Source of the DNA: Trifolium pratense
Lineage: Eukaryota; Streptophyta; Magnoliopsida; Fabales; Fabaceae
Direction of reading: 5' to 3'
NCBI RefSeq assembly: GCF_020283565.1
Contig: NC_060062.1
Coordinates: 50,614,439 to 50,678,438, forward strand
Length of the DNA stretch: 64,000 nt
The notes beneath the pieces are model-generated. The model ran no database searches. It was not told where the DNA came from and was given only the letters and a program-made list of their open reading frames with translations. Numbering within the stretch: the first letter of the stretch is position 1; every line of letters begins with the position of its first letter. Both the position numbers and the translations under genes were made by a program. This document shows, piece after piece, positions 24,430-34,454 of the stretch.

Positions 24430-25751
24430 TTGACACTCTTTTTCTGTTGCGCCCTTAGAATTCTACCATCCTCATCTCTTCTTTCATTATTGTGAATGTG
24501 GTGAATACAAACATCTTCCTCTCCTCCTACGCCTAATTCTCTGGCCCCCTTCCAAATTTTTGACGTAACTTCCTTTTCTCTATTCTTTAAAAACACCTTG
24601 TTACAATTTCTAATATCTGACGATTGCAAGGAGCTAGAACAAAGTACCGTGCCTGCTGAAGAAACAGAGTTGGAAGCAATATTTGGTTTCTTAATTTTTC
24701 CAACAAGATTACGCGTGCACTTGTCGTTCTTAACCTCGAGACCTTTAGCAGATAAACCAGTAGAAGTTTTATTTCTACTAGTGTCATACAAAGGGGGGCG
24801 ATGATGAATTATGTTATTCTCCTTAATCAAACCAATGCTTTTTTTCTTCGGGTTGTTTTTAACCCCTCCCTGCGCAACACAGACAATAGGCTCCAGAATA
24901 GGATTCAGCTTAGAATTAGCTATGGAATTATCGCATCTCATGACTCCCTTAGATACTGGCTTGCAACCCATTCCCCTTGCTTGAGATAAATTCAAGTTGC
25001 TGGACATCACTGGACTGTTAGCATTGGGTTCACTGCTAACCGTACCTTTCTCCACATTATTGACCGCCGGGCTAGAAATAAATTGACTATTATTAAAAGA
25101 ACCATTATCATATACGCCCAACTCACCCTGGTCATCGTGAGAATCTGAATGTAACCAAAAAACATTATTATTGGGTTGATTAGGAATAACTTCTTTAGGC
25201 AAACTTTCCTCTACGATTTCTACAACCTCAACTCTGTTGACATTTGAATTTGGAAGAGCAACCAAAGCCAAAGAATGCATTGTCTCCTCATCCAATTCTC
25301 TATCTTGCTCAATGTGAACAAGATTATCACTTGCTGAAACAACGTCCTCGTTGGAACTATCAATCGAATCGTCGCGACCGTCATAATTGGGCTTTGCAGG
25401 ACTAAGAATACGCATAGGCCCATAAGAATCCTCAATAATTCTCATCGAAAAAATTTCTCCATTAATGATTGCCTCAAAAACATCATCAATAACCTTGTGA
25501 CTTTTGGTCCGCAACATCAAACGTGCAACATCCATCGTGTTTTTCTTCATGGTGCCATCATCCGCGTTAATAAACATACCATAAGCCTTACAAATGAGGT
25601 CGAAAAAATCAACATTCCAAGCATGTGCTGGAATACCGTACACACGAACCCACGACACTCTTTCATTATTCACTGCGCTAGTTTCCCATGGTTTTATAAA
25701 GCTGAACCATTGTTCCAGCCAGTCCTTTGCGTCTGCCTGAAGCTGAACCAT
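24426..25751 (-). CDS. LINE ORF1 (DUF4283-type, possibly 5'-truncated)
   Basis: An open frame of 441 codons. Residues 1-110 (WLEQWFSFIKPWE, VSWVRVYGIPAHAWN) resemble the DUF4283 domain of plant LINE ORF1 proteins; the rest is polar and low in complexity (Ser/Asn-rich). The protein probably binds element RNA. The family normally has about 100 further residues at the N-terminus, so the start given is simply the first Met. It overlaps the start of ORF2 by 4 bases (ATGA at 24426-24429). Confidence 0.75.
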   Translation of the reverse strand: MVQLQADAKDWLEQWFSFIKPWETSAVNNERVSWVRVYGIPAHAWNVDFFDLICKAYGMFINADDGTMKKNTMDVARLMLRTKSHKVIDDVFEAIINGEIFSMRIIEDSYGPMRILSPAKPNYDGRDDSIDSSNEDVVSASDNLVHIEQDRELDEETMHSLALVALPNSNVNRVEVVEIVEESLPKEVIPNQPNNNVFWLHSDSHDDQGELGVYDNGSFNNSQFISSPAVNNVEKGTVSSEPNANSPVMSSNLNLSQARGMGCKPVSKGVMRCDNSIANSKLNPILEPIVCVAQGGVKNNPKKKSIGLIKENNIIHHRPPLYDTSRNKTSTGLSAKGLEVKNDKCTRNLVGKIKKPNIASNSVSSAGTVLCSSSLQSSDIRNCNKVFLKNREKEVTSKIWKGARELGVGGEEDVCIHHIHNNERRDEDGRILRAQQKKSVK

Positions 25752-25770
25752 TTTCTTTTATTTTGTTAAC

Positions 25771-26394
25771 TTGACGATTCTCAAGGGTACGAGTCAGCTG
25801 ATTCAGAATTCAGTTTGAAATTAAGTAAAATTTATTCAAAGATTGTTTCACGCAAAAATTGAACTCAAATTTTTTCAAATGACTTTCCTTTAGACGAACT
25901 GGCTAATCATTGGAGTTCAATCACTTTCGATAAACATAATGGTTTTGTTTTTTTTAATTAGTATGATTTATAAAGCATACAAACCGGCCTAATCATTTTC
26001 TTAGCAAATTAAATTGGGAGGCTTATACTCAACCATAAAAGTTAGTTTGAGAGTTGAGGTTTGCACTACATTTATAAAAGTTATCTATACCATGACTTCT
26101 AACACACCCCCTCAAGTCCATAACTGAACAAGCTGAGACGTAGAATCAACAACAATGGACGGCCCAAATATGGGAGGTCTCCACAACAAACAACAAATTA
26201 ATCTAGAATAGACTCTGATATCATATTAGAATTTGGGAGGCTTATACTCAACCATAAAAATTAGCTTGAGAGTTAAGGTTTCCACTCATGAATTCTAACA
26301 TTGATTCATCTTTACATAAAAATTTATAGTGACACCGTTTGACACAATTTGTTTTTTTAAAGAACACTTTCTAACACACTTAAAGATCAAAGAT
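25771..26394. other. Spacer with a 55-bp direct repeat
   Basis: No gene. Two copies of GGGAGGCTTATACTCAACCA plus about 35 more similar bases lie at 26018-26072 and 26235-26290, 218 bp apart. Between them is CTCTGATATCATATTAGAA, like the flank of a Copia LTR. This may be the remains of an LTR with its neighbours. Confidence 0.5.
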
Positions 26395-26641
26395 GTTTTC
26401 TCTTCCTCCCTCCCATGAATCTTTTATACCCCCAATATTCCAATTTTGCCCTTGCAGAAAAATTCGGTTCGCAGAAACCGAATTTTTTCTAGTGCAAATT
26501 CAGAGTAAATTTCGGTTTTTAGAAACTGAAATTTGTTTTCAAGGCAAAAAAAAACTTCGATTTCTACGAACCGAAGTTTTTTCAAGGGCAAAATTGGAAA
26601 TTCAGGGGGATAAAAGATTCATGGGGTGGGGAGAGAAAATA
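26395..26641. mobile_element. Fold-back MITE, about 245 bp
   Basis: The left arm (TTTTCTCTTCC...CATGAATCTTTTATACCCCC, ...CCAATTTTGCCCTT) is the near-perfect reverse complement of the right arm (AAGGGCAAAATTGG..., GGGGGATAAAAGATTCATG). Inside are further small palindromes built on AATTCGGTTCGCAGAAACCG. The flanks share AAAGATCAAAG-like words, but an exact duplication is not clear. Confidence 0.75.
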
Positions 26642-27329
26642 TCAAGATCAAAATAACTATTTATTCCAATTTAAACATTAGGATGTATCATGCATGTGGA
26701 CAAATCAATGGGCCGGGTAACCGTGCATTTTAGTATTTTCACTAGTACAGAAAACACTTTTTACATCTGGCCAAAACCCCCTTTTACATCTGGTCCAAGT
26801 CAGAGGTAGACGTACGAGAAGTAGTAAGTTTATGCTTTTTACATCTGACATTCGCCAGATGTAAAAGTATCCCCTTTTACCTCTGTTCTCAAGTTTCAGC
26901 TGACCAATTTTTTTTTTTAATTAAATTGGACCTTTTACATCTGACCAAGTCCACCAGATGTAAAATAGTAACTTTATTTAATTATTTTTTTTCAAAACCC
27001 TGCGTTTTCTTTTTTATATTTTAAATCCTTTTTTATAATTAAAAAAACTAAAATACCACTACAATTTAACATTCAACCAAAATACAGTTGCAAAATATAA
27101 TCAAATGTCATTAAAATTCAACATTCATCCAAAATACCAAATGTCATACAATTCAACATTCATCCAAAATGTCATACAATTCAACATTCAAGCAAAATAC
27201 CAAATGTCATTACAATTCAAAACATCATAATTAATATGAATTCATCGTAACATCATACAAATTAACCTAGCTAGCTCCTAAGCCTCATCGGCAACATCAT
27301 AATCTACCTCAGGATTATATATATAGGTC

Positions 27330-28242
27330 AAGAAAACAAGTTGCCCAGCGGTTTCACAATTCATACAGCTCCTCCTCTGTTAATGTCGTGGGATTATCGA
27401 ACACCTACAATATGTAAATATATATTTACTTATACATACATGGCTCAAATTCATTACGTATACATGATCAACTTATTCATATATATAAATTAACATACAT
27501 TCAGGTAGTATCATACTGCATGATCTAAAATCGAACAAAATGCAACACAAAGTGAGCTAAAGGCTGCTGCCTCGAGCGCCCCACGAAGGGTGTGGCGCGC
27601 CCGCGCAATTGGGAGCATGCAACCTGCAGAATTCTGCAGAAAAGAAACAAAGAAAACAGTCCCCTTTATGCAGAAAAATGCAGCAAACCAGCCCTTCTTT
27701 TTATGCAGAAATTTATAGCAAAGCAGTGCCGTTGTTATGCAGAAAAATCCATCAAACCAGTCCCAATTTCATGCAGAAATTTACAGCAAAACAGTCTCAT
27801 TCTTATGCATGAATATACAGAAAACCAGTCTCATTTATGCAGAAAAAATGCAGCAATCAATACTTCTTTTTATGCAGAAAAAATGCAGCAATCAATACTT
27901 CTGTCTCATAATCTAACTTGTGGTTCCACTATCTACACTATTTGTTTGTTAATTTCACTTATTAAGTGCCAACCAAACCTATACAGATTTACCATAAAAG
28001 CATAAGCAGTCTGCTAAACATCAACAGAGGTTAACGAAAAATACATATAATGTCGATAAAGAAAAATATAATACCTCCATCCAATTCTTTGTAATACTAG
28101 CGGAGACAATGTCAATCATATTCTTCATTACATAATATCCACAGTCATTGCCGTTAGGCTGTACCCCAAATATGTTGCATAAACCAGTCCCAAAACTTGA
28201 AGCAAATCTTACATAAAGCAGTGTCAACTTAACATGTAGCAA
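27330..28242 (-). pseudogene. Ulp1/SENP-type protease exons of the CACTA
   Basis: Around 28200-28080 the - strand encodes VQPNGNDCGYYVMKNMIDIV, which contains the Gln and catalytic Cys region of C48 (Ulp1) proteases that plant CACTA elements often carry. A later exon near 27412-27340 (after a TTGTAG acceptor) encodes VFDNPTTLTEEELYEL and then a stop, the usual C-terminal tail. The His and Asp parts of the catalytic triad are not visible upstream. Between the two exons lies a minisatellite. This is a relic. Confidence 0.72.
27615..27910. repeat. Degenerate minisatellite, unit about 38 bp
   Basis: About seven units of the form TTATGCAGAAAAATGCAGCA followed by AACCAGTC..., with spacer bases that vary. 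The last two units are nearly identical; the earlier ones are diverged. It is inside the CACTA, between the two protease exons. Confidence 0.82.
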
Positions 28243-30862
28243 CCTTATTAAAGATCAAAAGGCTCGTGTAAACAATCACTTAATAATCACAATGAGAAAT
28301 AATTATACATGTTGCAATGAAAATGTTTCTAGTTTCATCTCCAAACAAAGTAAATTTCATTGAGTTACTAAATAATTGTTTTCTTCTAAACCATGATCAT
28401 TCTCTTTTTAAAATAGCATGAAAATTTTGAAAAGAAGCATGATACATGTACTATACATGCCTCGGCCCTCAATAAAACATGGCTAGTTCAAACATTTCAT
28501 TCCCAAAACCAATAATCTACTTGTATAAAACAATCATCAAAAGCTTATCTTAACTTAAAAATTTCTTTTCCAAAGTAACTCAAAATTTTAAGCTAAGTAG
28601 ATTTAAACCCTCACTTTTATTCTTCAAAATTAGACCACATCAATACATGTTTTCAAAAGCTACAGAGGGTCTAATTTCAAAGCAGCAGAAGCAACTCCCA
28701 TGTCTTTGATAAATTGTAAATTTTCTTTTAAAGAAGACATGACTTGCACAAATAAATTAGGGCTTTTCTCTTTTAAGTTAAACACAAGAAAAGTGTAAGT
28801 ACCACAAGTCATAGAATAGTTTTAATTTTAATTAAACCATGACAAACTTTAAGTTCTTGATTAATTGGAATTTTCTCAAATGCCTAGCTACTGACTATTG
28901 TGAAAGCCATGGTTTCAACCATGAAAATCCATCTAACTACCCTTAACACACTAGTTTCATAATAGCTACTATAAGACTTCCATTAGGAGTTAACTAAATC
29001 ATAAATATGAAAAAGACATAAAACCATTCTTCAAGCTCTAAGAGCTTGACCTGCTATGGAGAAGAAAAGAAGTTCTAGTTACCTTAGAAGAGGAAGCTCA
29101 TCACAACTCCTAGCTTTCAAACAAGCTTCGAAAGGATGAAAATGGTGGAGAGATGAATTTTGAGTGAGTGTATAGTGATGGTGGAGTGTGTGGTTCGGCC
29201 ATGGAAGAAAGATGAGTGAGTTTCCAATTTATCCTAAACCTTCTACTTAATAGCTAAGCTAAGGATCATGGCCATTGTTCAGAATTCAGAACAACAAATT
29301 AAATTCTAATAATCATAATAAAGGCATAAAAATCAACCATAAAGAGGAACCTTGTTAAGTGTTAACCATCAAACACAAAGATAAATTATGTTTCAAATAC
29401 ATAAAAATTGAGATGAAATCAAGTCACCCTTTTCAAAGTAGTCTTCTTGCTAAGCAATTCTGGCACAACAGAGGCCACGACTGTATGAACCAGCAAATCA
29501 GTAGGTTCTTGATCATCCATTGTCTTCTCCCGGAACTTCAATGTAGAAAGTCAAGCAAACAAACGCATTAGCATCAAAATGAACATTATTAAAACTGTAA
29601 ATCAAAGTCATACACAGTTTCATAAAGCTCAAAATATCATCATCCTACAACCCATCAACAAAGTTCTCATTTTTCATATAATTCGCAGTGTCCCATAAAG
29701 TCATATCCATGTTCACATAATCCATTTTCAATTTATGCTCTCTCCAGAGATCATCACATCTCAGAATATAAAAAATAAAACATATGTTGTGAGCTAAAAT
29801 ATACTTAACACAAACCAATTACGGCGACAGTTTATGCTGACACCACAATGCTTCAAACATCAATTCTGGCCCATTAATTAAATTCCATAATCAGATTGAC
29901 CATAAAAACAAAACATCAATCTTTTCAATAATCACATTCACAAAAAACAATTCAAGTCCCACTTTATGGTTCAATATACAAAAGCAAAAGTAGAAGATTA
30001 CAAAAAATTACACAGGATTAAACCCTTAATCATCAAAATCAAAGATTAAAATGAAAGATAAACATATGCTAAAACCTAAAAACCCTTAATCGTCAGAACT
30101 CACCAGTTTATGACTCTGTAACGAGCTGAGAGAGCTTTGATTCGTTTCACTGAGCTTCGATTTGGGTTCAGTAAGCCTTGGTTCTTCAATTAGGGATTAG
30201 AATTTGTGATTCAATGAAAGGGATTGGAGGCTAGGGTTCGAGAGAGAACAAGTGTTAGAGAGACATCTCTTCGATCGCGAATCTAGGGTGAGAGAGAACG
30301 ACAAGCTTCGATTCGTGAGAGTAGAGGCCGGAGAAAGAAAGAGAAGCTTCGATTTGGAGTTAAGCTTCGATTTGGAGTTAGGGTTCGTGAGAGAGAGGAC
30401 GACTGCGAGTGAGAGAGAGGACGGCGCTGGTGGTGAGTTGATTAAAGGTTGCGGAGGGTTCAATCTTGTCGCCGGTAGAGGACGGCGGTGAGGGTTTGCA
30501 TCGCCGGTTCTTGCGAAGGTGAGGGTTTTTTCTGAAGTCTTGGGAGAGAGATATCACACTATTACCGTTCCAAAAATTTTTTTTTTTTTTTGTATTTAAC
30601 CTGACATTTTACATCTGTGCCTAAATATGGCCAGATACATACATATTTTAGATAATTTTCACCATAATTACAAGATTGCCACCGCGTTTAGTTATGCTTC
30701 TGGTACATTGAAGTCAGATGTAAAAAGTCTTGTCTATTTATTTTTTACATCTGTGGATATTGAAGCCAGATGAAAAGGTTACTCCACATAGCCTTTTACA
30801 TCTGACATATGCTCGTCAGATGTAAACATGCTGTGTAATATGTTATATTTGTACTAGTGTTT

Positions 30863-31289
30863 GGACAAATTTTAGCATCTTTTTTTATGAAAGTTATAAA
30901 AATCGTTATCATATATATTTCTTGTTTTATTCTATAAATTACTACAAGTAGAGTTAAAAAAAAAAAGTAGAGTTATTCTTAGTTCTTACGTATTTGTAAG
31001 TTTTTAGACATCTTGGCTGTGCTCACTTGTATCGTAGTAGACGTGACTCGTGACACAAATTTGTCTCTTTTTTTCTTTTGGATCTTAATTCTTAAGCTTC
31101 AGTGTAATTTGTTTGTCTTTCCTGAAAGATAATTTTAGTCTCTCACTTTCACAGATTTTAGAATATTATTTTTCTAACATGATTTTAGTTAAACTTATTT
31201 TTTACGACGTATATTTTCACTATGATCCAAATAAATAATGATGACAATCATTACATGTAATACAGTTGACAAATTTGAATGATAAACAT
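30863..31289. other. Spacer upstream of UGT copy 1, no gene
   Basis: AT-rich, with short A and T runs. Nothing coding or repeated is recognised. Confidence 0.5.
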
Positions 31290-31440
31290 CACTCCCGTGA
31301 GTTTAGTTTAATTGGCAGTGAGTTAGTGACATTGCATTATATAGGTAGAGGTCGGAGTTCGAATTCCGTCATCCCACTTATCCATTTAAGGATGAAATTT
31401 CTATTATTCTTGGTTCTTTAAAGGTAGGATACCCATTTCA
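31290..31440 (+). mobile_element. Possible tRNA-derived SINE
   Basis: TAGTTTAATTGGCAGTGAG resembles a pol III A box and GGAGTTCGAATTCCG, about 55 bp downstream, a B box. The spacing fits a tRNA-like head. A poly(A) or T-rich tail and target duplication are not clear. It is about 70 bp before the UGT copy 1 ATG and overlaps its promoter region. Confidence 0.4.
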
Positions 31441-31458
31441 TGCAATGCAATAATAGCT

Positions 31459-31467
31459 TATATATAA
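31459..31467 (+). promoter_or_regulatory. TATA box of UGT copy 1
   Basis: TATATATAA lies 43 bp before the ATG at 31511. The leader (ACTTCCCTAATTCTTCAAC) resembles those of the other two UGT genes. Confidence 0.55.
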
Positions 31468-31510
31468 TCTCTTCTGTATGATCACTTCTTCACTTCCCTA
31501 ATTCTTCAAC

Positions 31511-32983
31511 ATGGATTTACAAAAGACAGCACATGTTGTTTTGCTTTCAAGCCCAGGCATAGGGCATCTCATCCCCATCATCGAACTTGGGAAACGCTTC
31601 CACATCCACCACAACTTCAAAGTCACAATCCTCGTTATCACTTCCCAAACCTCACAAGCTGAATCACAAATCCTCAAATCAGCTACCAATCCCTCCCTCT
31701 ACACCATCATTCCAATCCCATCATCGAACATTTCAGCCACCGCCGTCTCCACTCGCATCCGCCTAACAATGCGTCATTCCATACCTTCCATAAAATCTGC
31801 CCTCATAAACTTACCACTACGCCCTTCCGCCTTCATTGTAGACATATTCGGTACAGAATCTTTAATCTTAGCAAAAGAACTCAACATTCCGAAATTCGTC
31901 TATGTAGCTTCACACGCTTGGTATCTTTCCCTGTTTGCGTATTCACCCGTTTTGGACAAACAAATCGAAGGACAATACGTTGATCAGAAAGAACCGTTGA
32001 AAATCCCAGGTTGTAAATCGGTTCGACCAGAGGATTTGGTTGATTCAATGATGGACCGAAACAACTTGCAGTATAAAGAGTACTTAATCACAGCGAACAA
32101 TCTTTGTAAAAGCGACGCCGTTTTGGTTAACACGTGGAATGAACTTCAACATAGAGAGCTTAAAGCACTAAATGGTGAATTATCGTGTTTGTTGAAAATT
32201 CCTGTCTTTGCAGTTGGACCCATAGTGAGACAAACTAAGTCAAAAACGGATCAACATACTGAGTCAATGATGAGATGGCTTGATAAACAACCAAAGGAGT
32301 CTGTTGTTTATGTTTCATTTGGGAGCGGTGGAACATTGTCCTATGACCAAATGAAGGAATTAGCTTTTGGTTTAGAGTTAAGTGAACAAAGATTTATTTG
32401 GGTGTTGCGCGCGCCTAGGGGAGATGATGCGGATGGGGCATTTTTCACCACTGGATGTAGTGATCGGTTTGATGAGATACAAAAGCAATTGCCAGACGGA
32501 TTTTTGGAGAGGATTAAAAATTTAGGTATGTTAGTTCAGGAGTGGGCCCCACAAGTAAATGTTTTGAAACACGGTTCAATTGGTTGTTTTATTTCGCACT
32601 GTGGGTGGGGTTCTGTGCTTGAGAGTTTAACCAATGGTGTGCCTATTATTGCTTGGCCGCTTTACGCGGAGCAAAGGATGAATGCGACAATGTTGGTGGA
32701 GGAGCTTGGTGTGGCGGTCAAGACTACGCTGTCTCCGACTAAAAATGTGGTGGGCAGGGAGGAGATAGCGAGCTTGGTGAAAAAGGTAATTTTGGTGGAA
32801 CGAAATGGAAAGAGCAACCGTATGACGGAAAGAGTGAGAGAGATTAAGGTTAGTGCAGAGAAAGCTTTGTGTGAGGGTGGTTCTTCATACAATACATTGT
32901 CTAAAGTGGCAAAAATAATTAACAAACAAGATTTTATTAGTCTTTCATTAAATGTCGATATGAGGGATGAGATAAAAGACTAG
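31511..32983 (+). CDS. UDP-glycosyltransferase, UGT72-like, copy 1
   Basis: A single-exon family-1 glycosyltransferase of 490 residues that would move glucose from UDP-glucose to a small phenolic acceptor in the cytosol. Seen: SSPGIGHLIP with catalytic His19, SAFIVDIFGTE with Asp111, YVSFGSGGT near 267-275, and a complete 44-residue PSPG box at 345-388 (WAPQ...AEQ) that ends in Gln, usual for glucose donors. Within the box HCGWGS replaces the common HCGWNS. Overall resemblance is to the UGT72 group (monolignol, hydroquinone and flavonoid glucosyltransferases); the acceptor cannot be told. The C-terminus runs 10-12 residues beyond that of copy 2. It is convergent with copy 2 and the nearest relative of the pseudogene at 43930. 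Confidence 0.95.
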   Translation: MDLQKTAHVVLLSSPGIGHLIPIIELGKRFHIHHNFKVTILVITSQTSQAESQILKSATNPSLYTIIPIPSSNISATAVSTRIRLTMRHSIPSIKSALINLPLRPSAFIVDIFGTESLILAKELNIPKFVYVASHAWYLSLFAYSPVLDKQIEGQYVDQKEPLKIPGCKSVRPEDLVDSMMDRNNLQYKEYLITANNLCKSDAVLVNTWNELQHRELKALNGELSCLLKIPVFAVGPIVRQTKSKTDQHTESMMRWLDKQPKESVVYVSFGSGGTLSYDQMKELAFGLELSEQRFIWVLRAPRGDDADGAFFTTGCSDRFDEIQKQLPDGFLERIKNLGMLVQEWAPQVNVLKHGSIGCFISHCGWGSVLESLTNGVPIIAWPLYAEQRMNATMLVEELGVAVKTTLSPTKNVVGREEIASLVKKVILVERNGKSNRMTERVREIKVSAEKALCEGGSSYNTLSKVAKIINKQDFISLSLNVDMRDEIKD

Positions 32984-34454
32984 AAAATTAGTGAAAATAT
33001 TAATATTGTTAGCTGATCGAGTGTTATTTTCATATTGGCTATGGTACTTTTCTTGTTTCATGTTATCAAATTAGAGTCTTTAAAATTAATAATTGCAGTT
33101 CGGTGTTTATTAAGAAGTCTTGTAATCTCTTGGTTTATTTTTAAGTGTCAGTTTTAGAATAGTAACACTAAATTAGTAAAGTCTATTTTTGTACATTTTT
33201 TTTTTGGTTACAAGTACATTTTCTTTCTATTATACATTCATTTTAATTCGTTGAGCTACTCATCCCATGTTATTTATTAAGTTCTTTTTAGGAGCAAAAT
33301 ATCAAAGATCAAAGGTGTTGAGATAAAATGGAACGTAGATCCGAATTATAATTTGTTGTGGTTCTATTTTTATATATATAATATAATATAACGTCTCTAT
33401 CATGTTTAAGCTCACCAAACAATTTGTTGCGGTTTTAACTATAGCTTTTTTATATATATTTTTTGACACACTAGTTTTTTATATGACAAATAGCCTATGA
33501 TTCATTTGAATGAGATAAATAAAGCTTGACCGACGGTTTTATTAAAACATTAAATTTGAGTTCTACTGAAAAATATGTCATCTATAATTTACGAGAAGAA
33601 TACTACTCCCTCCGATCATATATATATATATATATATATAAGGAATGCTTTGGAAAAAAAATTGGTCATTTTTATAAGGAACACTCTTTAAATTTATTTT
33701 TTATTAAATAAATAATCCCTTATATACCTTATTAACTTGAACTACATAATTTGAAATTTATAAATATGTCAGATTTTATTATATTTATTAAATATATTTA
33801 ATAATATTTAAAGAAAAAAAACTATCACTATACCTTGTATATAATATGTTATTTATAAAATCAACATTTATTTTTATAATATAAAATCAACATATTGAAA
33901 TTACTTTAAAAAAAAATTATATTTATATTTGAAGGACTTAATGTTATGTATTGTTTGTTTATTTTTATTTTTGACAAAATGTATTTTTTTATAGCTCTAT
34001 AACATGATTTTTTTCTTCAAAATTATGAACAATTTTATTTAATTAACAAAATTCCTTATAATATAAATAACAAGACTTGATGTAAAAAAGTGACATGTGA
34101 CATCATTAATGGTAGTCATTAATTTCTTAGGTAAAGGTTTCCTTAAAAATTTATGATATGAATTCCTAAATATAATATATAGAGATAGAGATAGAAATAT
34201 AGAGATAAGGATCTTGTTAAACAATGCATCCAAAATACTAGTGAAGCATATTAAAAAAATGAAAAAAAAAACAAAATTAATTATAGGAAAATGATTTTTT
34301 ACATCTTAATATGTCACATGCTAAATAATGTAGACTTCATACATATATCATTTAAAAAACACACAAATTTTCAACACATATATACATACACTTATTTATT
34401 ATTTTATTATTTATTATTATAAGACACTTTACAATTCCTCGTATCCATGTTTTT
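32984..34454. other. Spacer between convergent UGT copies 1 and 2
   Basis: No gene. The part from 33265 (ATGTTATTTATTAAGTTCTT) and the part near 33530-33610 match 45096-45260 downstream of the UGT pseudogene, showing joint duplication. ACTCCCTCCG at 33604, next to a TA repeat, looks like one end of a Stowaway-type MITE that is absent from the second block; I could not find its other end. The region next to 34454 (TCCATGTTTTTTTAGAGGCG) matches the region downstream of copy 3. Confidence 0.6.

Larger units (their letters stand above)
20900..25770 (-). mobile_element. L1-type LINE, nearly complete but defective
   Basis: A non-LTR retrotransposon on the - strand: ORF1, then ORF2 with endonuclease, reverse transcriptase and zinc-knuckle (zf-RVT) regions, then a 3' end and poly(A) (poly-T on the + strand at about 20900-20910, continuing left of the fold-back element). 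ORF1 starts abruptly near 25751, so the 5' end may be cut or just beyond. I found no convincing target duplication. A shorter tail of the same kind of element lies at 38507. Confidence 0.92.
26740..30859 (-). mobile_element. CACTA (En/Spm) element, defective, TSD TTT
   Basis: 4120 bp starting CACTAGTACAGAAA and ending TTTGTACTAGTG, with 3-bp flanks TTT at 26737-26739 and 30860-30862. Both subterminal regions carry many copies of TTTTACATCTG in both orientations, the usual arrangement of TNPA-type binding sites. The body has pieces of a Ulp1-type protease gene on the - strand and, at 30100-30520, a C/T-rich leader-like stretch on the same strand; no TNP2-like transposase is recognisable. Hence non-autonomous. 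About 28250-30090 of the body holds no recognisable coding sequence. Confidence 0.9.

Noticed and set aside
27592..28005. 137-codon open frame on the + strand in the CACTA
   Set aside because: It only reads the 38-bp minisatellite; its repeated FMQKF/YAEK words follow from the DNA repeat and there is no domain.
30197..30491. Open frames on both strands, Ser/Leu-rich or Arg/Glu-rich
   Set aside because: They come from a CT/GA-rich leader-like region of the CACTA; composition, not coding, explains them.
26750..30850. Repeated short TTTTACATCTG units considered as a CRISPR-like array
   Set aside because: They are short, irregular, in both orientations and confined to the ends of a CACTA element; this is typical subterminal structure in a plant genome.
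31320..31380. Functional tRNA gene suggested by the B-box-like GGAGTTCGAATTCCG
   Set aside because: No acceptor stem or anticodon arm can be drawn; a SINE head fits better. The same holds for 43140 and 47870.
34039..34233. 64-codon open frame between UGT copies 1 and 2
   Set aside because: AT-rich, no domain, and not kept in the matching spacer of the second block.
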